DNA of 64,000 nucleotides from an uncultured Methanocorpusculum sp. (lineage in GTDB: Archaea; Halobacteriota; Methanomicrobia; Methanomicrobiales; Methanocorpusculaceae), in the NCBI RefSeq assembly GCF_963667985.1, contig NZ_OY764081.1, positions 1,302,001 to 1,366,000 on the forward strand, in the 5' to 3' direction. The notes below the pieces were generated by a model that saw nothing but the letters and a program-made list of their open reading frames with translations, made no database searches and was not told the origin of the DNA. The translations under genes and the position numbers were made by a program. Shown piece after piece: positions 8,669 through 17,357 of this stretch (positions within the stretch are counted from its first letter, which is position 1; each line of letters opens with the position of its first letter).

Positions 8669-10069
8669 TCACTCGACCATGTCTTTAAGTTCGAAAAGCA
8701 TCACGCCTTTTTCCCCAGCCTCATCCTGTAACCGTTTCGTGAAATCCGATTTCGAGAAAAGACAGTAGAACATCTTCGCATCGGACGAGAGAGGGAATTT
8801 GCGCATAAGCGAATACAGCGTATCGGTATCCGTCTTGGCATTCCTGTACTTACACTCGCCAAGAAGCATACGGGATCCGTCTGCATCGAGCGCCATAATA
8901 TCGATCTCGTCCGTTTTGTTCCACCACCTCCCGATCCTCGTAAAATGAAACGGCAGAACGCCTGCGTTGTTCTGTTTTCGCATATACTGAATGGAAATAT
9001 CCTCAAAGACCCGGGAAACATACTCGTCGAGAGAGGGAGCAACAGCATAGGTATAGATTCCCGGTGCACCGCCATACTCCAATTCGGACGTATTCGGATA
9101 GACAAACGCATAGTAAAACCGGAAATAATTATCCGTGATCTTATACAGCCCACGCTGAACATTTGACGACTCCTTTAGACTCCCGGTAACGGGAAACTCC
9201 CGGGTTATAATGCCAAGCTCGATCAGATTACGAAGATATGAGCTGAGTTTGGATTTTTCGATGAGGGTTTTTGCATGGATCTCGGAAAGTTTTGTATTGC
9301 CAAGCGCAACGGCGCTGATGATGGTATTGTAAACGGCAGTTTCCCGGAGTTCTTCGTGCATCAGAAACTCAACTTCGCTGTAAAGCACACAGCCTTTCTG
9401 CAGGATATTTTGAACGATATTTTCCGCAAGCGATAAGGAAGGATCGAACTGTTTGAGATAATGGGGGATGCCTCCAAGAATCGCATAGGCGGCTGTTTTG
9501 TCCTCCGGGCTGTAATTCGGGAAGAATTGTACCGCATCGAAAAAATCCATCTCTTTCATCTGGAGAATGCCGGTAGCTCTGCCGTAGAGCGGATTTTTTT
9601 CCGCAAGTACTTCCTGTTCGATGAAGCTCATGGAACTGCCGGACAAGACGAGCATGATGTCTTCATACTGCAGTTTTTCATCCCAGAGGGCCTGCAGGAT
9701 GGAGGGAATCTCGGGATTGCTTTTGACCATGTAGGGAAATTCGTCGATGATGACGAGCCGTTTGGTTGTGGAATCAAGCTCCAGCAGGCCCGAAAATGCT
9801 TCCCGCCACGAAGAGAAGACAGAGAGATACTGAGCCGCCGGGATATTTTTTGCCAGGAGCCGTCTGCTGAATGCATCGAGCTGCTGTCGGTCGGTCGATT
9901 CGGTGCAGGCATAGAAGAGGTGTTCTTTGTCTTTGGCAAACTGCCGGAGGGTCTCGGTTTTGCCGATCCGGCGTCTGCCGTAGAGAACGAGGAGCTGACC
10001 TTTCGGCCGGTCGTATCGCTCCTGCAGCCATGCAAGTTCTTTTTCCCTGCCAAGGAACTGCCGATTCAT
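8669..10069 (-). CDS. Archaeal AAA+ ATPase with DUF234 domain
   Basis: A 466-residue protein of the archaeal ATPase family common in methanogens. Walker A is GRRRIGKT (residues 31-38) and Walker B is LVIIDEFPY near residue 105. A winged-helix region follows (about 230-300), then a C-terminal DUF234 domain with the nuclease-like ECKYRNAKTD motif around residue 410. Members are often mobile or toxin-like and their substrates are unknown. A TATA box centred about 27 bases before the ATG makes the transcript almost leaderless, and a 16-bp palindrome overlaps that box, so autoregulation is possible. It stands alone between gaps filled with repeats. Confidence 0.85.
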   Translation of the reverse strand: MNRQFLGREKELAWLQERYDRPKGQLLVLYGRRRIGKTETLRQFAKDKEHLFYACTESTDRQQLDAFSRRLLAKNIPAAQYLSVFSSWREAFSGLLELDSTTKRLVIIDEFPYMVKSNPEIPSILQALWDEKLQYEDIMLVLSGSSMSFIEQEVLAEKNPLYGRATGILQMKEMDFFDAVQFFPNYSPEDKTAAYAILGGIPHYLKQFDPSLSLAENIVQNILQKGCVLYSEVEFLMHEELRETAVYNTIISAVALGNTKLSEIHAKTLIEKSKLSSYLRNLIELGIITREFPVTGSLKESSNVQRGLYKITDNYFRFYYAFVYPNTSELEYGGAPGIYTYAVAPSLDEYVSRVFEDISIQYMRKQNNAGVLPFHFTRIGRWWNKTDEIDIMALDADGSRMLLGECKYRNAKTDTDTLYSLMRKFPLSSDAKMFYCLFSKSDFTKRLQDEAGEKGVMLFELKDMVE

Positions 10070-10083
10070 ATAATCGTAATTAT

Positions 10084-10101
10084 TATAATCATGATTATAT
10101 A
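10084..10101 (-). promoter_or_regulatory. TATA box and overlapping palindrome of ATPase gene
   Basis: The minus strand reads CAATATATAATC centred near 10097, placing transcription start close to the ATG at 10069. The perfect 16-bp palindrome TATAATCATGATTATA (10084-10099) overlaps the box and is a candidate operator. Confidence 0.5.
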
Positions 10102-10149
10102 TTGTTTGCGGCGGCGGGTTGGATGCTGAAGGCGGACAACCTTAGCTGA

Positions 10150-10221
10150 GCAAACCGAAGGTTTGCGAGCGGGTTGGTGACGAAGTTGACGACCAAAGCC
10201 TGAGCAAGTCGCCCGACTTGC
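10150..10221. repeat. Two chained mini-hairpins
   Basis: GCAAACC-GAA-GGTTTGC (10150-10166) and GCAAGTCG-CC-CGACTTGC (10204-10221), each preceded by GAG and followed by GAG. The middle of both arms differs between the copies but pairing is kept. Confidence 0.65.
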
Positions 10222-10691
10222 GAGTCAACTCTTTGATTTCGTATATGGGATGATGTGAACGGATGAGAAAAACTAACCGCTTATTCGCGGTTGGTTTTTT
10301 TCTCTTGTTTCTACACTCTGCCGTACACGAAATCGAAGTACCTCTCATAATCACGTCAGTTTTTCCCGGTCGAGATCACACCGTCTCCGTCCCAGTTTTA
10401 CAAGGATATGATGAGCTGACCAAGCTCACAAACCATCGATTTCCCCCTCACGTTCCACTCGAAAACCACCTTTTCGATTCCATTTTGCTTCATCCCAAAC
10501 CAGTTTTCACCTGCATTTTTCGATCGAAACCAGCATCCAAAATTAAAATACCCAATCTCCTGCCGATTCGGCAAAAAATTAAACTCATCACATATAAATC
10601 ATGCACACGTGCGAAAGAAAAACGATAAGGGAAAGAAAAGTCCGGGCGGACGGGCGGAAAATAATATATACCGCTTCTTTTGCAAAGCAAT

Positions 10692-10712
10692 TCTCTCTCT
10701 CTCTCTCTCTCT
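10692..10712. repeat. TC dinucleotide microsatellite
   Basis: About ten uninterrupted TC units in a non-coding region. Such tracts can vary in length; no reading frame depends on this one. Confidence 0.8.
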
Positions 10713-11026
10713 TCTGTACTAAATACAAGTATAATAATAAGAGACTACACGTGTGAAAAAAAAGTGATTGATGAGAGAGTTTTCTTCCCGTAATTACGTA
10801 AGGACGGACGGAAGTTTACCCCCCATACAGATTTTTTATCGCACGTCTGCGGTATTTATATAAAATGAGTTCACTCTGCAAAAAATACGGCAGGATCAAA
10901 CGTATTTTCCATCCGACTCCGGATTTACCCCGCTCAAACTACAGCAAAAACAGCATCCGAAAGGGCAAAATTCCAATCGACAACCCTATTTTCGAGTGAA
11001 AACCACTCATTTCACCAAACAGACCC

Positions 11027-11587
11027 TCATAACCCGCAGACCTCTTTGATCAGTGCTGCCGCTTCCAGATCTCTTGGCCCCCCGCACTTTCGAACGATGC
11101 CCAGATGATACTCGATCAGTTCACGAAGTTTGGGATCATGGTTCATCACATAGCGTGTGGCATGGACCGTCGCATCGATCACCGAATTAAAACCGCGGTT
11201 CACCGGCCGCATCTCATCACGGCAGTACTCCGATCCCACAGGTTCAAGTTCCACAAAATACGCATCCTTCGTCTCGTTGACGATCCGGGCGGTAAACGCC
11301 ATCCATGCATCGGCATCGCGAAGCAGTTGCATGACCATCTCACCGACAAACACATTTCTGAGATCCGACTTGGCCACGTCCGAAAACGCATACAGCGGAT
11401 AGAGATACGGATCGCTGACGAAGTTCGCCGTTACCCAGCCGTACTTCTCCACATTCTCTGCCGTCTTCGATCCTTTGAAAAGGATCATCTTCGGCGACTG
11501 ACCGGACCGCACGATGATCCCGATAGGTGCTGCATTATCCTTAGTGACCGCGATAACTTCGGTGATCCCTTCGCCTAACAATCCCAT
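11027..11587 (-). CDS. DUF447 family protein
   Basis: A 186-residue archaeal protein of the DUF447 family, which has an FMN-binding split-barrel fold like flavin reductases. Recognisable parts are MGLLGEGITEVIAVT at the N-terminus, the RSGQSPKMILFKGSKTAENV stretch and a C-terminal helix pair. The start at ATG 11587 is favoured by GGAGG 7 bases upstream, and overlaps the CitG-like gene by 13 bases. DUF447, CitG-like and marker 9 genes are transcribed together here, which suggests a shared cofactor-related task that is not known. Family assignment is good; function is open. Confidence 0.8.
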   Translation of the reverse strand: MGLLGEGITEVIAVTKDNAAPIGIIVRSGQSPKMILFKGSKTAENVEKYGWVTANFVSDPYLYPLYAFSDVAKSDLRNVFVGEMVMQLLRDADAWMAFTARIVNETKDAYFVELEPVGSEYCRDEMRPVNRGFNSVIDATVHATRYVMNHDPKLRELIEYHLGIVRKCGGPRDLEAAALIKEVCGL

Positions 11588-12381
11588 TGCCACCCCTCCA
11601 GAAGTGCGGTAAAAATTCCGGCGATGCAGATATCCGCAAGAGATCCCGGATTCACGCCGCCGAGGATACACTCCTCGTCGAACATGCTCAGTGAAAGGCC
11701 GCCGGCACGAACCAGCTGAGCACGTTCCATGATTGTAACCGCCCGGGCATATCCGAACTTCTTTGCAATGAACGTATCCGGATACGCGGCCATAAGACGG
11801 AGGAACATCTCCTGGATCTGGTCAGCCCCGTCCTTTTCTTTGAGAATATCGGCGGCTTTCCTTGTCAGGGCAAATCCGTTCGTCCATTCGCGGGCGACCA
11901 TATCGGTCCCGCTCGAATACCTCATGACATCGAGCATGGTCATCCGCTTCTCGCGAAGCATCGCGATCGATTCAGGATTATTTACGTCCATCTCATCCTC
12001 CTTGTTGACCCTGACCTGGGTCCTGCCGAAAGCCTGATAAAAAAGAACGGCGTCCTCGACCGTTGTTCGAAGAACGGCCTCGCACGCCCCGGCGATGCCT
12101 TTGCCTTTGATCAGCGGCAGAAGAAGAATGAACGCTCCAAAATGCGTATTCCCTCCCGCATGACCGTTCGTATGCTCGACGGCCGCATACATCGCCTCGC
12201 CGAGTGTTAGTTCCGGGACTTTTTCAAAAACATCCCTGGCGAGCACGGCCGATGCCAAAAAATGCCGGAACTTCGTATCCTCGTAATCATGGAACCGGTC
12301 GATATTTCCCGGTTTGATATTGGCACTCACCTCAAGGAGCATCGATAGTTCGGCGGTTTCGGCAAGAGACAGCTTAGACAT
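11575..12381 (-). CDS. CitG/MdcB-type triphosphoribosyl-dephospho-CoA synthase family protein
   Basis: A 268-residue all-helical protein of the CitG family. SANIKPGNIDRFHDYEDTKF near the N-terminus holds the KPGN...H.D pattern, and TNGHAGGNTHFG and LGGVNPGSLADI are the other family signatures. In bacteria CitG makes the triphosphoribosyl-dephospho-CoA prosthetic group precursor of citrate lyase; no citrate lyase is visible here, and archaeal members are thought to use another nucleotide. The ATG at 12381 is chosen over an upstream TTG and overlaps the marker 9 stop by 8 bases. Sandwiched between DUF447 and marker 9 genes, it probably acts in an archaeal cofactor pathway. Confidence 0.8.
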   Translation of the reverse strand: MSKLSLAETAELSMLLEVSANIKPGNIDRFHDYEDTKFRHFLASAVLARDVFEKVPELTLGEAMYAAVEHTNGHAGGNTHFGAFILLLPLIKGKGIAGACEAVLRTTVEDAVLFYQAFGRTQVRVNKEDEMDVNNPESIAMLREKRMTMLDVMRYSSGTDMVAREWTNGFALTRKAADILKEKDGADQIQEMFLRLMAAYPDTFIAKKFGYARAVTIMERAQLVRAGGLSLSMFDEECILGGVNPGSLADICIAGIFTALLEGWQWDC

Positions 12382-13477
12382 TTTCAAAGATTTTCTTCAC
12401 GATCTTCTCAGAAAGCGTACGTTTCAGAGCCATATATTCATTCATCGGGAGATCGATCGACTTCAGCGTCATATCCCGGAACATACAGGGGGTAGAGGAT
12501 TTACAGCAGTAGGCAAGACTGCCGAAACAGGTGTGGCTCCCCATCGAAAGAGGAATCGCGGCAGTCATTTCCTTTTTCAATGCTAGATACTCCTCCCGGC
12601 TCATCCCAAGCGACTCGAGAGAGGGAAGAAGCGGGCACTGTTTCACCGGCATACAGCAGAACGTAAGCGAGCGAAGATCGCCTCCCCGGCACAGCTGTTT
12701 GGGGGCATTATACCAGCCGATCTCTTCGGCGACCGCCCGGATATACCGGTCGAGTGTCTGAAGAACGCTGAGGCTTGCACTTCGGGCGACCGAGACGAGA
12801 TCGGCCCCGTGGGCGAAATAATCCATCATCTTGTCGGGGCTGGATACGCCGTTGTTTGCGATGATGATTAAGGGGCAGCTGTTTCGAATCTGTCTGATCT
12901 TGGTGTGTCCGGTATCCATCAGATCGACATGCAGAATTGAAGCTCCGGCTTTCCAGAGCATCCGTGCGAGTTCGCGGTCATCCACAACGCCGGCACGGGT
13001 CTTGACGGAGACGGTCATGCCTTCGGCTGCAAGCGCAGAAACGATGGCACAGAGTTTCTCAGGATTGTGAAGAAGATACTCGCCACATCCTGCATCGATC
13101 ATGGACTGCTGACGGCAGTGGGCGTCGATCTCGTATATGACGGAAGGTCCAAACCGTTTTGTGGCGGAAACGAACGCTTCCGGCGTTGCCCCTCTAAGGT
13201 TGAGACCGATGATGATGTCCACCCCTTCCAGAATGTCGATCTCGGTTGCTATTTCGTCGAAATCGGCATTGAACTCGGTCCGGCCCGCCGCTTCCATAGC
13301 AACAGAGGCTTTCCTGCTCGGTTCATCTGTATTGTATCCGCCAATAAAAGCAACACCGGCATGTTTACTGCGGGCGAGAACAAACTCCGCATCGGTTATT
13401 CCGGCCATAGACGCGATCACGATGGGGGTTTTGACAGGCCTTCCGTTTATTGATATGAATCTTGTAGCTGCCGTCAT
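12374..13477 (-). CDS. Methanogenesis marker 9 protein (TIM barrel with Cys-rich tail)
   Basis: A 367-residue protein with a dihydroorotate-dehydrogenase/Dus-like TIM barrel: PIVIASMAGITDAEF at the start, VSVKTRAGVVDDRELAR in the middle and IIANNGVSSPDKMMDYFAHGADLVSVARS as phosphate-binding end. It is followed by a Cys-rich domain (LTFCCMPVKQCPLLPS and LAYCCKSSTPCMFRDM). That combination is the methanogenesis marker 9 family, found in essentially all methanogens. Its reaction is not known; the barrel suggests a flavin-linked step and the cysteines suggest an Fe-S cluster. It starts the operon with the CitG-like and DUF447 genes. Confidence 0.85.
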   Translation of the reverse strand: MTAATRFISINGRPVKTPIVIASMAGITDAEFVLARSKHAGVAFIGGYNTDEPSRKASVAMEAAGRTEFNADFDEIATEIDILEGVDIIIGLNLRGATPEAFVSATKRFGPSVIYEIDAHCRQQSMIDAGCGEYLLHNPEKLCAIVSALAAEGMTVSVKTRAGVVDDRELARMLWKAGASILHVDLMDTGHTKIRQIRNSCPLIIIANNGVSSPDKMMDYFAHGADLVSVARSASLSVLQTLDRYIRAVAEEIGWYNAPKQLCRGGDLRSLTFCCMPVKQCPLLPSLESLGMSREEYLALKKEMTAAIPLSMGSHTCFGSLAYCCKSSTPCMFRDMTLKSIDLPMNEYMALKRTLSEKIVKKIFENV

Positions 13478-13511
13478 GAATTTTATATTAGTTGGTTTTC
13501 ACTCCTAATTA

Positions 13512-13973
13512 CTATGATGGATTGAGACAGGAAAGACGATACCCTCCGGGGACCCGTTCGAGTGCCGTGCATTTTCTGAACTCCTCGATAGAGATCCCGG
13601 CGGATGTTTCGAAAAACTCCAGAACTTTCGTCCAGGGCATAAGATATGCTTCGTTTTTTGAACCCTGACCCCGGAACTCGACCGCGAGATAACCGCGGCG
13701 GCCGGTGTATTTGACGAATCCGGAGATGTTGTCGACCTGATGCACTCCGTCCTTGTCTTTATGGAAATTACTGGTAAAGTAGAGCCGTTTTCCGTTCAGG
13801 GATTTGCACTCGATCGCGAGATAATAGGCAGGATCCAGCGAGTCGACGATGATATCCACATACTGCGTGTTGAAGTGAGACTGTTTGAGCCGGTAGGCAA
13901 ACCCTTTCATCCTGTTTTCGGTGAAGAACCGGTTCATGCAGACGACCATCTCCCGCTCGAAGTCGTTACTCAT
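13512..13973 (-). CDS. PD-(D/E)XK-type nuclease-like protein
   Basis: A 153-residue protein with a compact restriction-nuclease-like core. An N-terminal helix (DFEREMVVCMNRFF) is followed by YVDIIVDSLDPAYYLAIECKS, which supplies the Asp and the E-x-K of the motif, and then a Gln/Lys-rich helix region. Archaeal relatives are annotated as Holliday-junction-resolvase-like or hypothetical. The ATG at 13973 is preferred, as the frame upstream is not protein-like. It lies just upstream of marker 9 on the same strand and divergent from the oxidoreductase genes. Confidence 0.65.
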   Translation of the reverse strand: MSNDFEREMVVCMNRFFTENRMKGFAYRLKQSHFNTQYVDIIVDSLDPAYYLAIECKSLNGKRLYFTSNFHKDKDGVHQVDNISGFVKYTGRRGYLAVEFRGQGSKNEAYLMPWTKVLEFFETSAGISIEEFRKCTALERVPGGYRLSCLNPS

Positions 13974-14090
13974 CTGATGTATGATTTTGTACTCAAGAGT
14001 GATGAATCTGGCGACCAAAACGCAGGCCAAGCGTCATTATTAATGTCTGTCAGATCAAATGTACAAGCACATACCTCAAAGGAACATATT

Positions 14091-14945
14091 ATGGGAAAGT
14101 ACACGATTGTTCAGGCACGAGCCTTATCGGAAGCCGTATTCGAGATGTGGATTCATGCACCTCAGGTTGCACGCCATGCCAAGGCCGGCCAGTTCTGTAT
14201 CATCCACGCCGATGGAGCGGGAGAACGGGTTCCTTTGACTATCTCCGCAACAAACGGAGACAATATCAGGATCGCTTTCATGGCTGTTGGAACCACGACG
14301 AAACTGCTCGCAACCCTCAAAACGGGTGACGAACTCCGTGATGTGGCGGGTCCCCTTGGGATGCCAAGCGACATCGTCGAAGGCTCCGAGACCGTGATCA
14401 TCGTTGGGGGAGGAGTCGGCGTTGCCTGTACGCCGATCCTTGCCCAGGCGGCAAAGGACGCCGGCAACTACGTCATCGGGATCATCGGTGCACGAAACCG
14501 GGATCTTCTCATCTTCGAAGATGATATGCGGGCGATCTGCGACGAACTTTATGTAACGACGGATGACGGTTCGTACGGAATCAAAGGGTTCGCAAGCGGC
14601 CCCTTAAAAGATCTCTGCGAATCGGGCCGCAAGATCGATAAAGTCTGGATCATCGGTCCGGGCATGATGATGAAGGTCACAAGCGAAGTGACCCGTCCCT
14701 TCGGCATCAAAACCTACGTCTCTCTCAACCCGGTGATGGTTGACGGAACCGGCATGTGCGGGAGTTGCAGAGTCACCGTCGGTGGCGAGATGAAGTTTGC
14801 CTGCGTAGACGGACCCGAGTTCGATGCGCACGAAGTTGACTGGAACGATCTTATGACCAGACAGAGAATGTACCTTGCCGAAGAGAAACAGTCAATGGAC
14901 TTCCGTGAAGAACATCATGAATGCCGCTGCAGGAAGGTGGAGTAA
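14091..14945 (+). CDS. Sulfide dehydrogenase/ferredoxin-NADP reductase-type subunit (SudB/NfnA-like)
   Basis: A 284-residue flavoprotein of the FNR-like family. It has an FAD-binding barrel (VPLTISATNGD, 50-60), the nucleotide-binding VIIVGGGVGVACTPILAQA, and a C-terminal CGSCRV...FACVDGPEFD that ligates a [2Fe-2S] cluster. AAAGGA precedes the ATG. Its stop abuts the ATG of the GltA-like gene, so both subunits form one complex. Family members either oxidise NADPH with ferredoxin and NADH (NfnAB) or reduce polysulfide (SudAB); the sequence alone does not settle which. In a methanogen it likely links F420- or ferredoxin-derived electrons to NADPH. Confidence 0.85.
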   Translation: MGKYTIVQARALSEAVFEMWIHAPQVARHAKAGQFCIIHADGAGERVPLTISATNGDNIRIAFMAVGTTTKLLATLKTGDELRDVAGPLGMPSDIVEGSETVIIVGGGVGVACTPILAQAAKDAGNYVIGIIGARNRDLLIFEDDMRAICDELYVTTDDGSYGIKGFASGPLKDLCESGRKIDKVWIIGPGMMMKVTSEVTRPFGIKTYVSLNPVMVDGTGMCGSCRVTVGGEMKFACVDGPEFDAHEVDWNDLMTRQRMYLAEEKQSMDFREEHHECRCRKVE

Positions 14946-16286
14946 ATGGACCGCGATGCAGATCTCAGAGTAGCCGACTTCGAAGAAGTGGATCTCGGAC
15001 TCAACAAAGAACAGGTCATTGCCGAGGCACAACGGTGTATCCAGTGTAAAAAACCAAAATGCATCAGCGGATGCCCGGTCGGAATCGACATTCCTGCATT
15101 CATCCAGGCGATCGCCGACGAAAAGTTCCAGGATGCCGTGGACATCATCAAAAAGGACAACATGCTTCCTGCCGTCTGCGGACGTGTCTGCCCGCAGGAG
15201 ACCCAGTGTCAGGGAGTCTGTGTCCTCGGCATAAAGGGTACGCCGATCGCGATCGGTCAGCTCGAGCGGTACGTTGCCGACATCGAACGAAAGAAGGGAG
15301 CGAAGTGCCCGAAGTGCGCCCAGCCGACCAATAAAAAAGTGGCGGTCGTCGGCTCAGGTCCGGCAGGTCTTGCCTGTGCGGCTGAGCTCGCACGCCGCGG
15401 TCACTCGGTGACGATCTTCGAGTCCCTGCATGAGGCGGGAGGCGTGCTGATGTACGGTATCCCGGCGTTCCGTATGCCAAAAGATATCGTCCAGTACGAG
15501 ATCGACCAGGTGAAAAAGCTCGGCGTCGAGATCAAAACGAATCATATCGTTGGTCGTTCGGTCTCGGTCGAGGAGCTTCTCTCCTACAGTGCCGTGTTCC
15601 TTGGAACGGGCGCGGGCCTCCCATACTTCATGTGCATCCCGGGCGAAAATCTGCCGGGCGTGTACTCGGCAAACGAGTTCCTTACCCGTGTGAACCTGAT
15701 GGGAGCAAACAAGTTCCCTGAAAACGACACGCCGGTAAAAGTCGGCAAAAAAGTCGTAGTCGTCGGCGGCGGGAACGTCGCGATGGACGCGGCGCGTGTC
15801 GCCCGGCGTATGGGTGCTGAGGTAACTCTGATGTACCGCAGGGGCGAAGCAGACATGCCGGCAAGACTCGACGAAGTCCGCCACGCAAAAGAGGAAGGTG
15901 TTTTCTTCATGACCGCGACGAACCCGATCGCAATCCTCGGCGAGAACAACGCCGTCTCAGGCGTCAAGGCCATCAAGATGGAACTCGGCACGCCCGGAGA
16001 CGACGGACGCTGCTCCTTCTATCCTGTGGACGGAAGCGAGTTCGTGGTCGAGGCGGATGTCGTGATCGAGGCTATAGGTCAGGGACCAAACCCACTTCTC
16101 CTCAGAATGCTGCCCGAACTTACCAGAAACAGAAACGGCAGTGTTGCCGTGAACTGTCTTGGCGAAACGAGCATCCCCAAAGTCTATGCCGGTGGGGATG
16201 TCGCAACAGGAGCGGCCACCGTGATTCTCGCCATGGGAACCGCCAAGGAAGCCGCCGTCGCGATTGACAAGAAGCTTGGAAAATAA
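14946..16286 (+). CDS. gltA: GltA-type NADPH oxidoreductase subunit (SudA/NfnB-like)
   Basis: A 446-residue homotetramer-type glutamate synthase small subunit. The N-terminal domain has two [4Fe-4S] cysteine sets (CIQCKKPKCISGCPVGIDIP and CGRVCPQETQCQGVCVLG). The FAD Rossmann motif AVVGSGPAGLACAAELARRG lies near 130, the NAD(P)-binding VVVGGGNVAMDAARVARRMG near 260, and the C-terminal FAD motif is VYAGGDVATGAATVILAMG. No glutamate synthase large subunit is adjacent, and the partner is the FNR-like subunit that ends at the base before its ATG, so an NADPH-ferredoxin or sulfide dehydrogenase role is more likely than glutamate synthesis. Confidence 0.9.
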   Translation: MDRDADLRVADFEEVDLGLNKEQVIAEAQRCIQCKKPKCISGCPVGIDIPAFIQAIADEKFQDAVDIIKKDNMLPAVCGRVCPQETQCQGVCVLGIKGTPIAIGQLERYVADIERKKGAKCPKCAQPTNKKVAVVGSGPAGLACAAELARRGHSVTIFESLHEAGGVLMYGIPAFRMPKDIVQYEIDQVKKLGVEIKTNHIVGRSVSVEELLSYSAVFLGTGAGLPYFMCIPGENLPGVYSANEFLTRVNLMGANKFPENDTPVKVGKKVVVVGGGNVAMDAARVARRMGAEVTLMYRRGEADMPARLDEVRHAKEEGVFFMTATNPIAILGENNAVSGVKAIKMELGTPGDDGRCSFYPVDGSEFVVEADVVIEAIGQGPNPLLLRMLPELTRNRNGSVAVNCLGETSIPKVYAGGDVATGAATVILAMGTAKEAAVAIDKKLGK

Positions 16287-16296
16287 TCTCCCTGAC

Positions 16297-16309
16297 TTTT
16301 TCTTTTTTT
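16297..16309 (+). terminator. T-rich terminator after gltA-like gene
   Basis: TTTTTCTTTTTTT begins 10 bases after the stop; T-runs of this kind are the usual archaeal intrinsic terminators. Confidence 0.55.
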
Positions 16310-16367
16310 CACCGGGCAGACCGGCCCGAACACAAGACTGAATATTCGCAGCCTCAAATGAAAGATA

Positions 16368-17159
16368 ATGCATCTCGAAACAACCGAGTCACCCTCCAAA
16401 AAACCCAATAAAGATCCTCTGCAGATCGACATCGTGCTGGTAGAACCGCTGTACGAAGGAAACATCGGATTTGCCGCACGCGTGATGAAAAACTTCGGCT
16501 TTCATAATCTCGTTCTCATCAACCCTCCCAAACTCAGTATGAAGGCGGAAGCCCGTGCTTCGCATGCCAAAGACGTATTGGCAAACGCCGAGCGGATAAC
16601 GCTGGATGAGGTCTTTGAACGAAGCAATATCTGTATCGCAACAACCGGCGGTCTTGCAAAATCCGTAACGAATCCGATGAGGATGCCGTATTACTCGGTC
16701 GCCGAGCTTCGCGAAATGCTCAAAGACGTCGACGGACGGGTCGCAATTTTGTTCGGCAGGGAAAACTGGGGACTCAATAACGAAGAGATCGCACGCTGCG
16801 ATATCGTCTGCACAATACCGACAGATGAAGAATATCCGATCCTCAATATCTCCCACGCGGTTGGAATCGTCTGTTATGAACTCGCTCATCTTCAGCGCGG
16901 AGAGTATCAGCTCGCAAGCAAAATCGAGATGGAATCTCTGTATGCCCACCTTGGAAGGTTCCTGGAAGGGATCCAGCACCCAATCGAAAAACGCGAGACG
17001 ACGCTCCTCCTTGCCCGAAGAGTCCTTGGACGAACTAAACTCACCATTCGCGAGGCAAGTACGCTGCATGGGATCCTGCGAAGAACCGAGTGGCATCTCA
17101 AGCATCCGGGTCAGGCATATGACGCGGAAGACAGAGAATACTGGGACGGTTCAGAATAA
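16368..17159 (+). CDS. trmJ: TrmJ/SpoU-type tRNA 2'-O-methyltransferase
   Basis: A 263-residue SPOUT methyltransferase of the TrmJ subfamily. Motif 1 is LVEPLYEGNIGFAARVMKNFGF (residues 24-45), motif 2 is AILFGRENWGLNNEEI (about 125-140) and motif 3 is ILNISHAVGIVCYEL (about 155-170), which together form the SAM-binding trefoil knot. A C-terminal helical extension follows. TrmJ methylates the ribose of residue 32 in the anticodon loop. It is followed by an A-rich then GC-rich spacer and the tRNA-Gly gene. The ATG at 16368 gives a 20-residue acidic/Lys leader before the fold and is the only good start. Confidence 0.85.
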   Translation: MHLETTESPSKKPNKDPLQIDIVLVEPLYEGNIGFAARVMKNFGFHNLVLINPPKLSMKAEARASHAKDVLANAERITLDEVFERSNICIATTGGLAKSVTNPMRMPYYSVAELREMLKDVDGRVAILFGRENWGLNNEEIARCDIVCTIPTDEEYPILNISHAVGIVCYELAHLQRGEYQLASKIEMESLYAHLGRFLEGIQHPIEKRETTLLLARRVLGRTKLTIREASTLHGILRRTEWHLKHPGQAYDAEDREYWDGSE

Positions 17160-17241
17160 ACAAAAAAAGGGGTGCCCGGCCGCCCCTTGTAATTACAAAT
17201 CGAATCCTTTTAATGCATATACGTCCTTGTAATTGGTGCAA

Positions 17242-17313
17242 GCATCGATAGTGTAGTGGTTATCACTAGGCGTTGCCAACGCCTAAACTCGGGTTCGAGT
17301 CCCGGTCGATGCA
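17242..17313 (+). tRNA. tRNA-Gly (GCC)
   Basis: A full cloverleaf: acceptor GCATCGA/TCGATGC, anticodon stem AGGCG/CGCCT around loop TTGCCAA giving anticodon GCC, and T arm CGGG-TTCGAGT-CCCG, with discriminator A. CCA is not encoded and no intron is present. Confidence 0.95.
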
Positions 17314-17357
17314 TTCTGTTTTTGGTGAGTTGAAATGAGATTTCCTTTAGATCAGGT

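Larger units (their letters stand above)
10070..11026. other. Long gene-free region between ATPase and DUF447 operon
   Basis: Besides the ATPase promoter, this stretch holds hairpins GCAAACC-GAA-GGTTTGC (10150-10166) and GCAAGTCG-CC-CGACTTGC (10204-10221), a CGGTTGG/CCAACCGC-type element near 10280-10310, a TC microsatellite (10692-10712) and TATA-like boxes near 10669 and 10855. No frame has a credible start with protein-like composition. An unannotated small RNA is possible but not shown. Confidence 0.5.

Noticed and set aside
10263-10628. 121-residue plus-strand frame with a hydrophobic start
   Set aside because: The hydrophobic start comes from the T-rich hairpin region, the rest has random-looking composition, and there is no ribosome-binding site.
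10865-10999. 44-residue frame just after a strong TATA-like box
   Set aside because: The ATG lies right behind the box, upstream of where transcription would start, so it would not be translated from that promoter.
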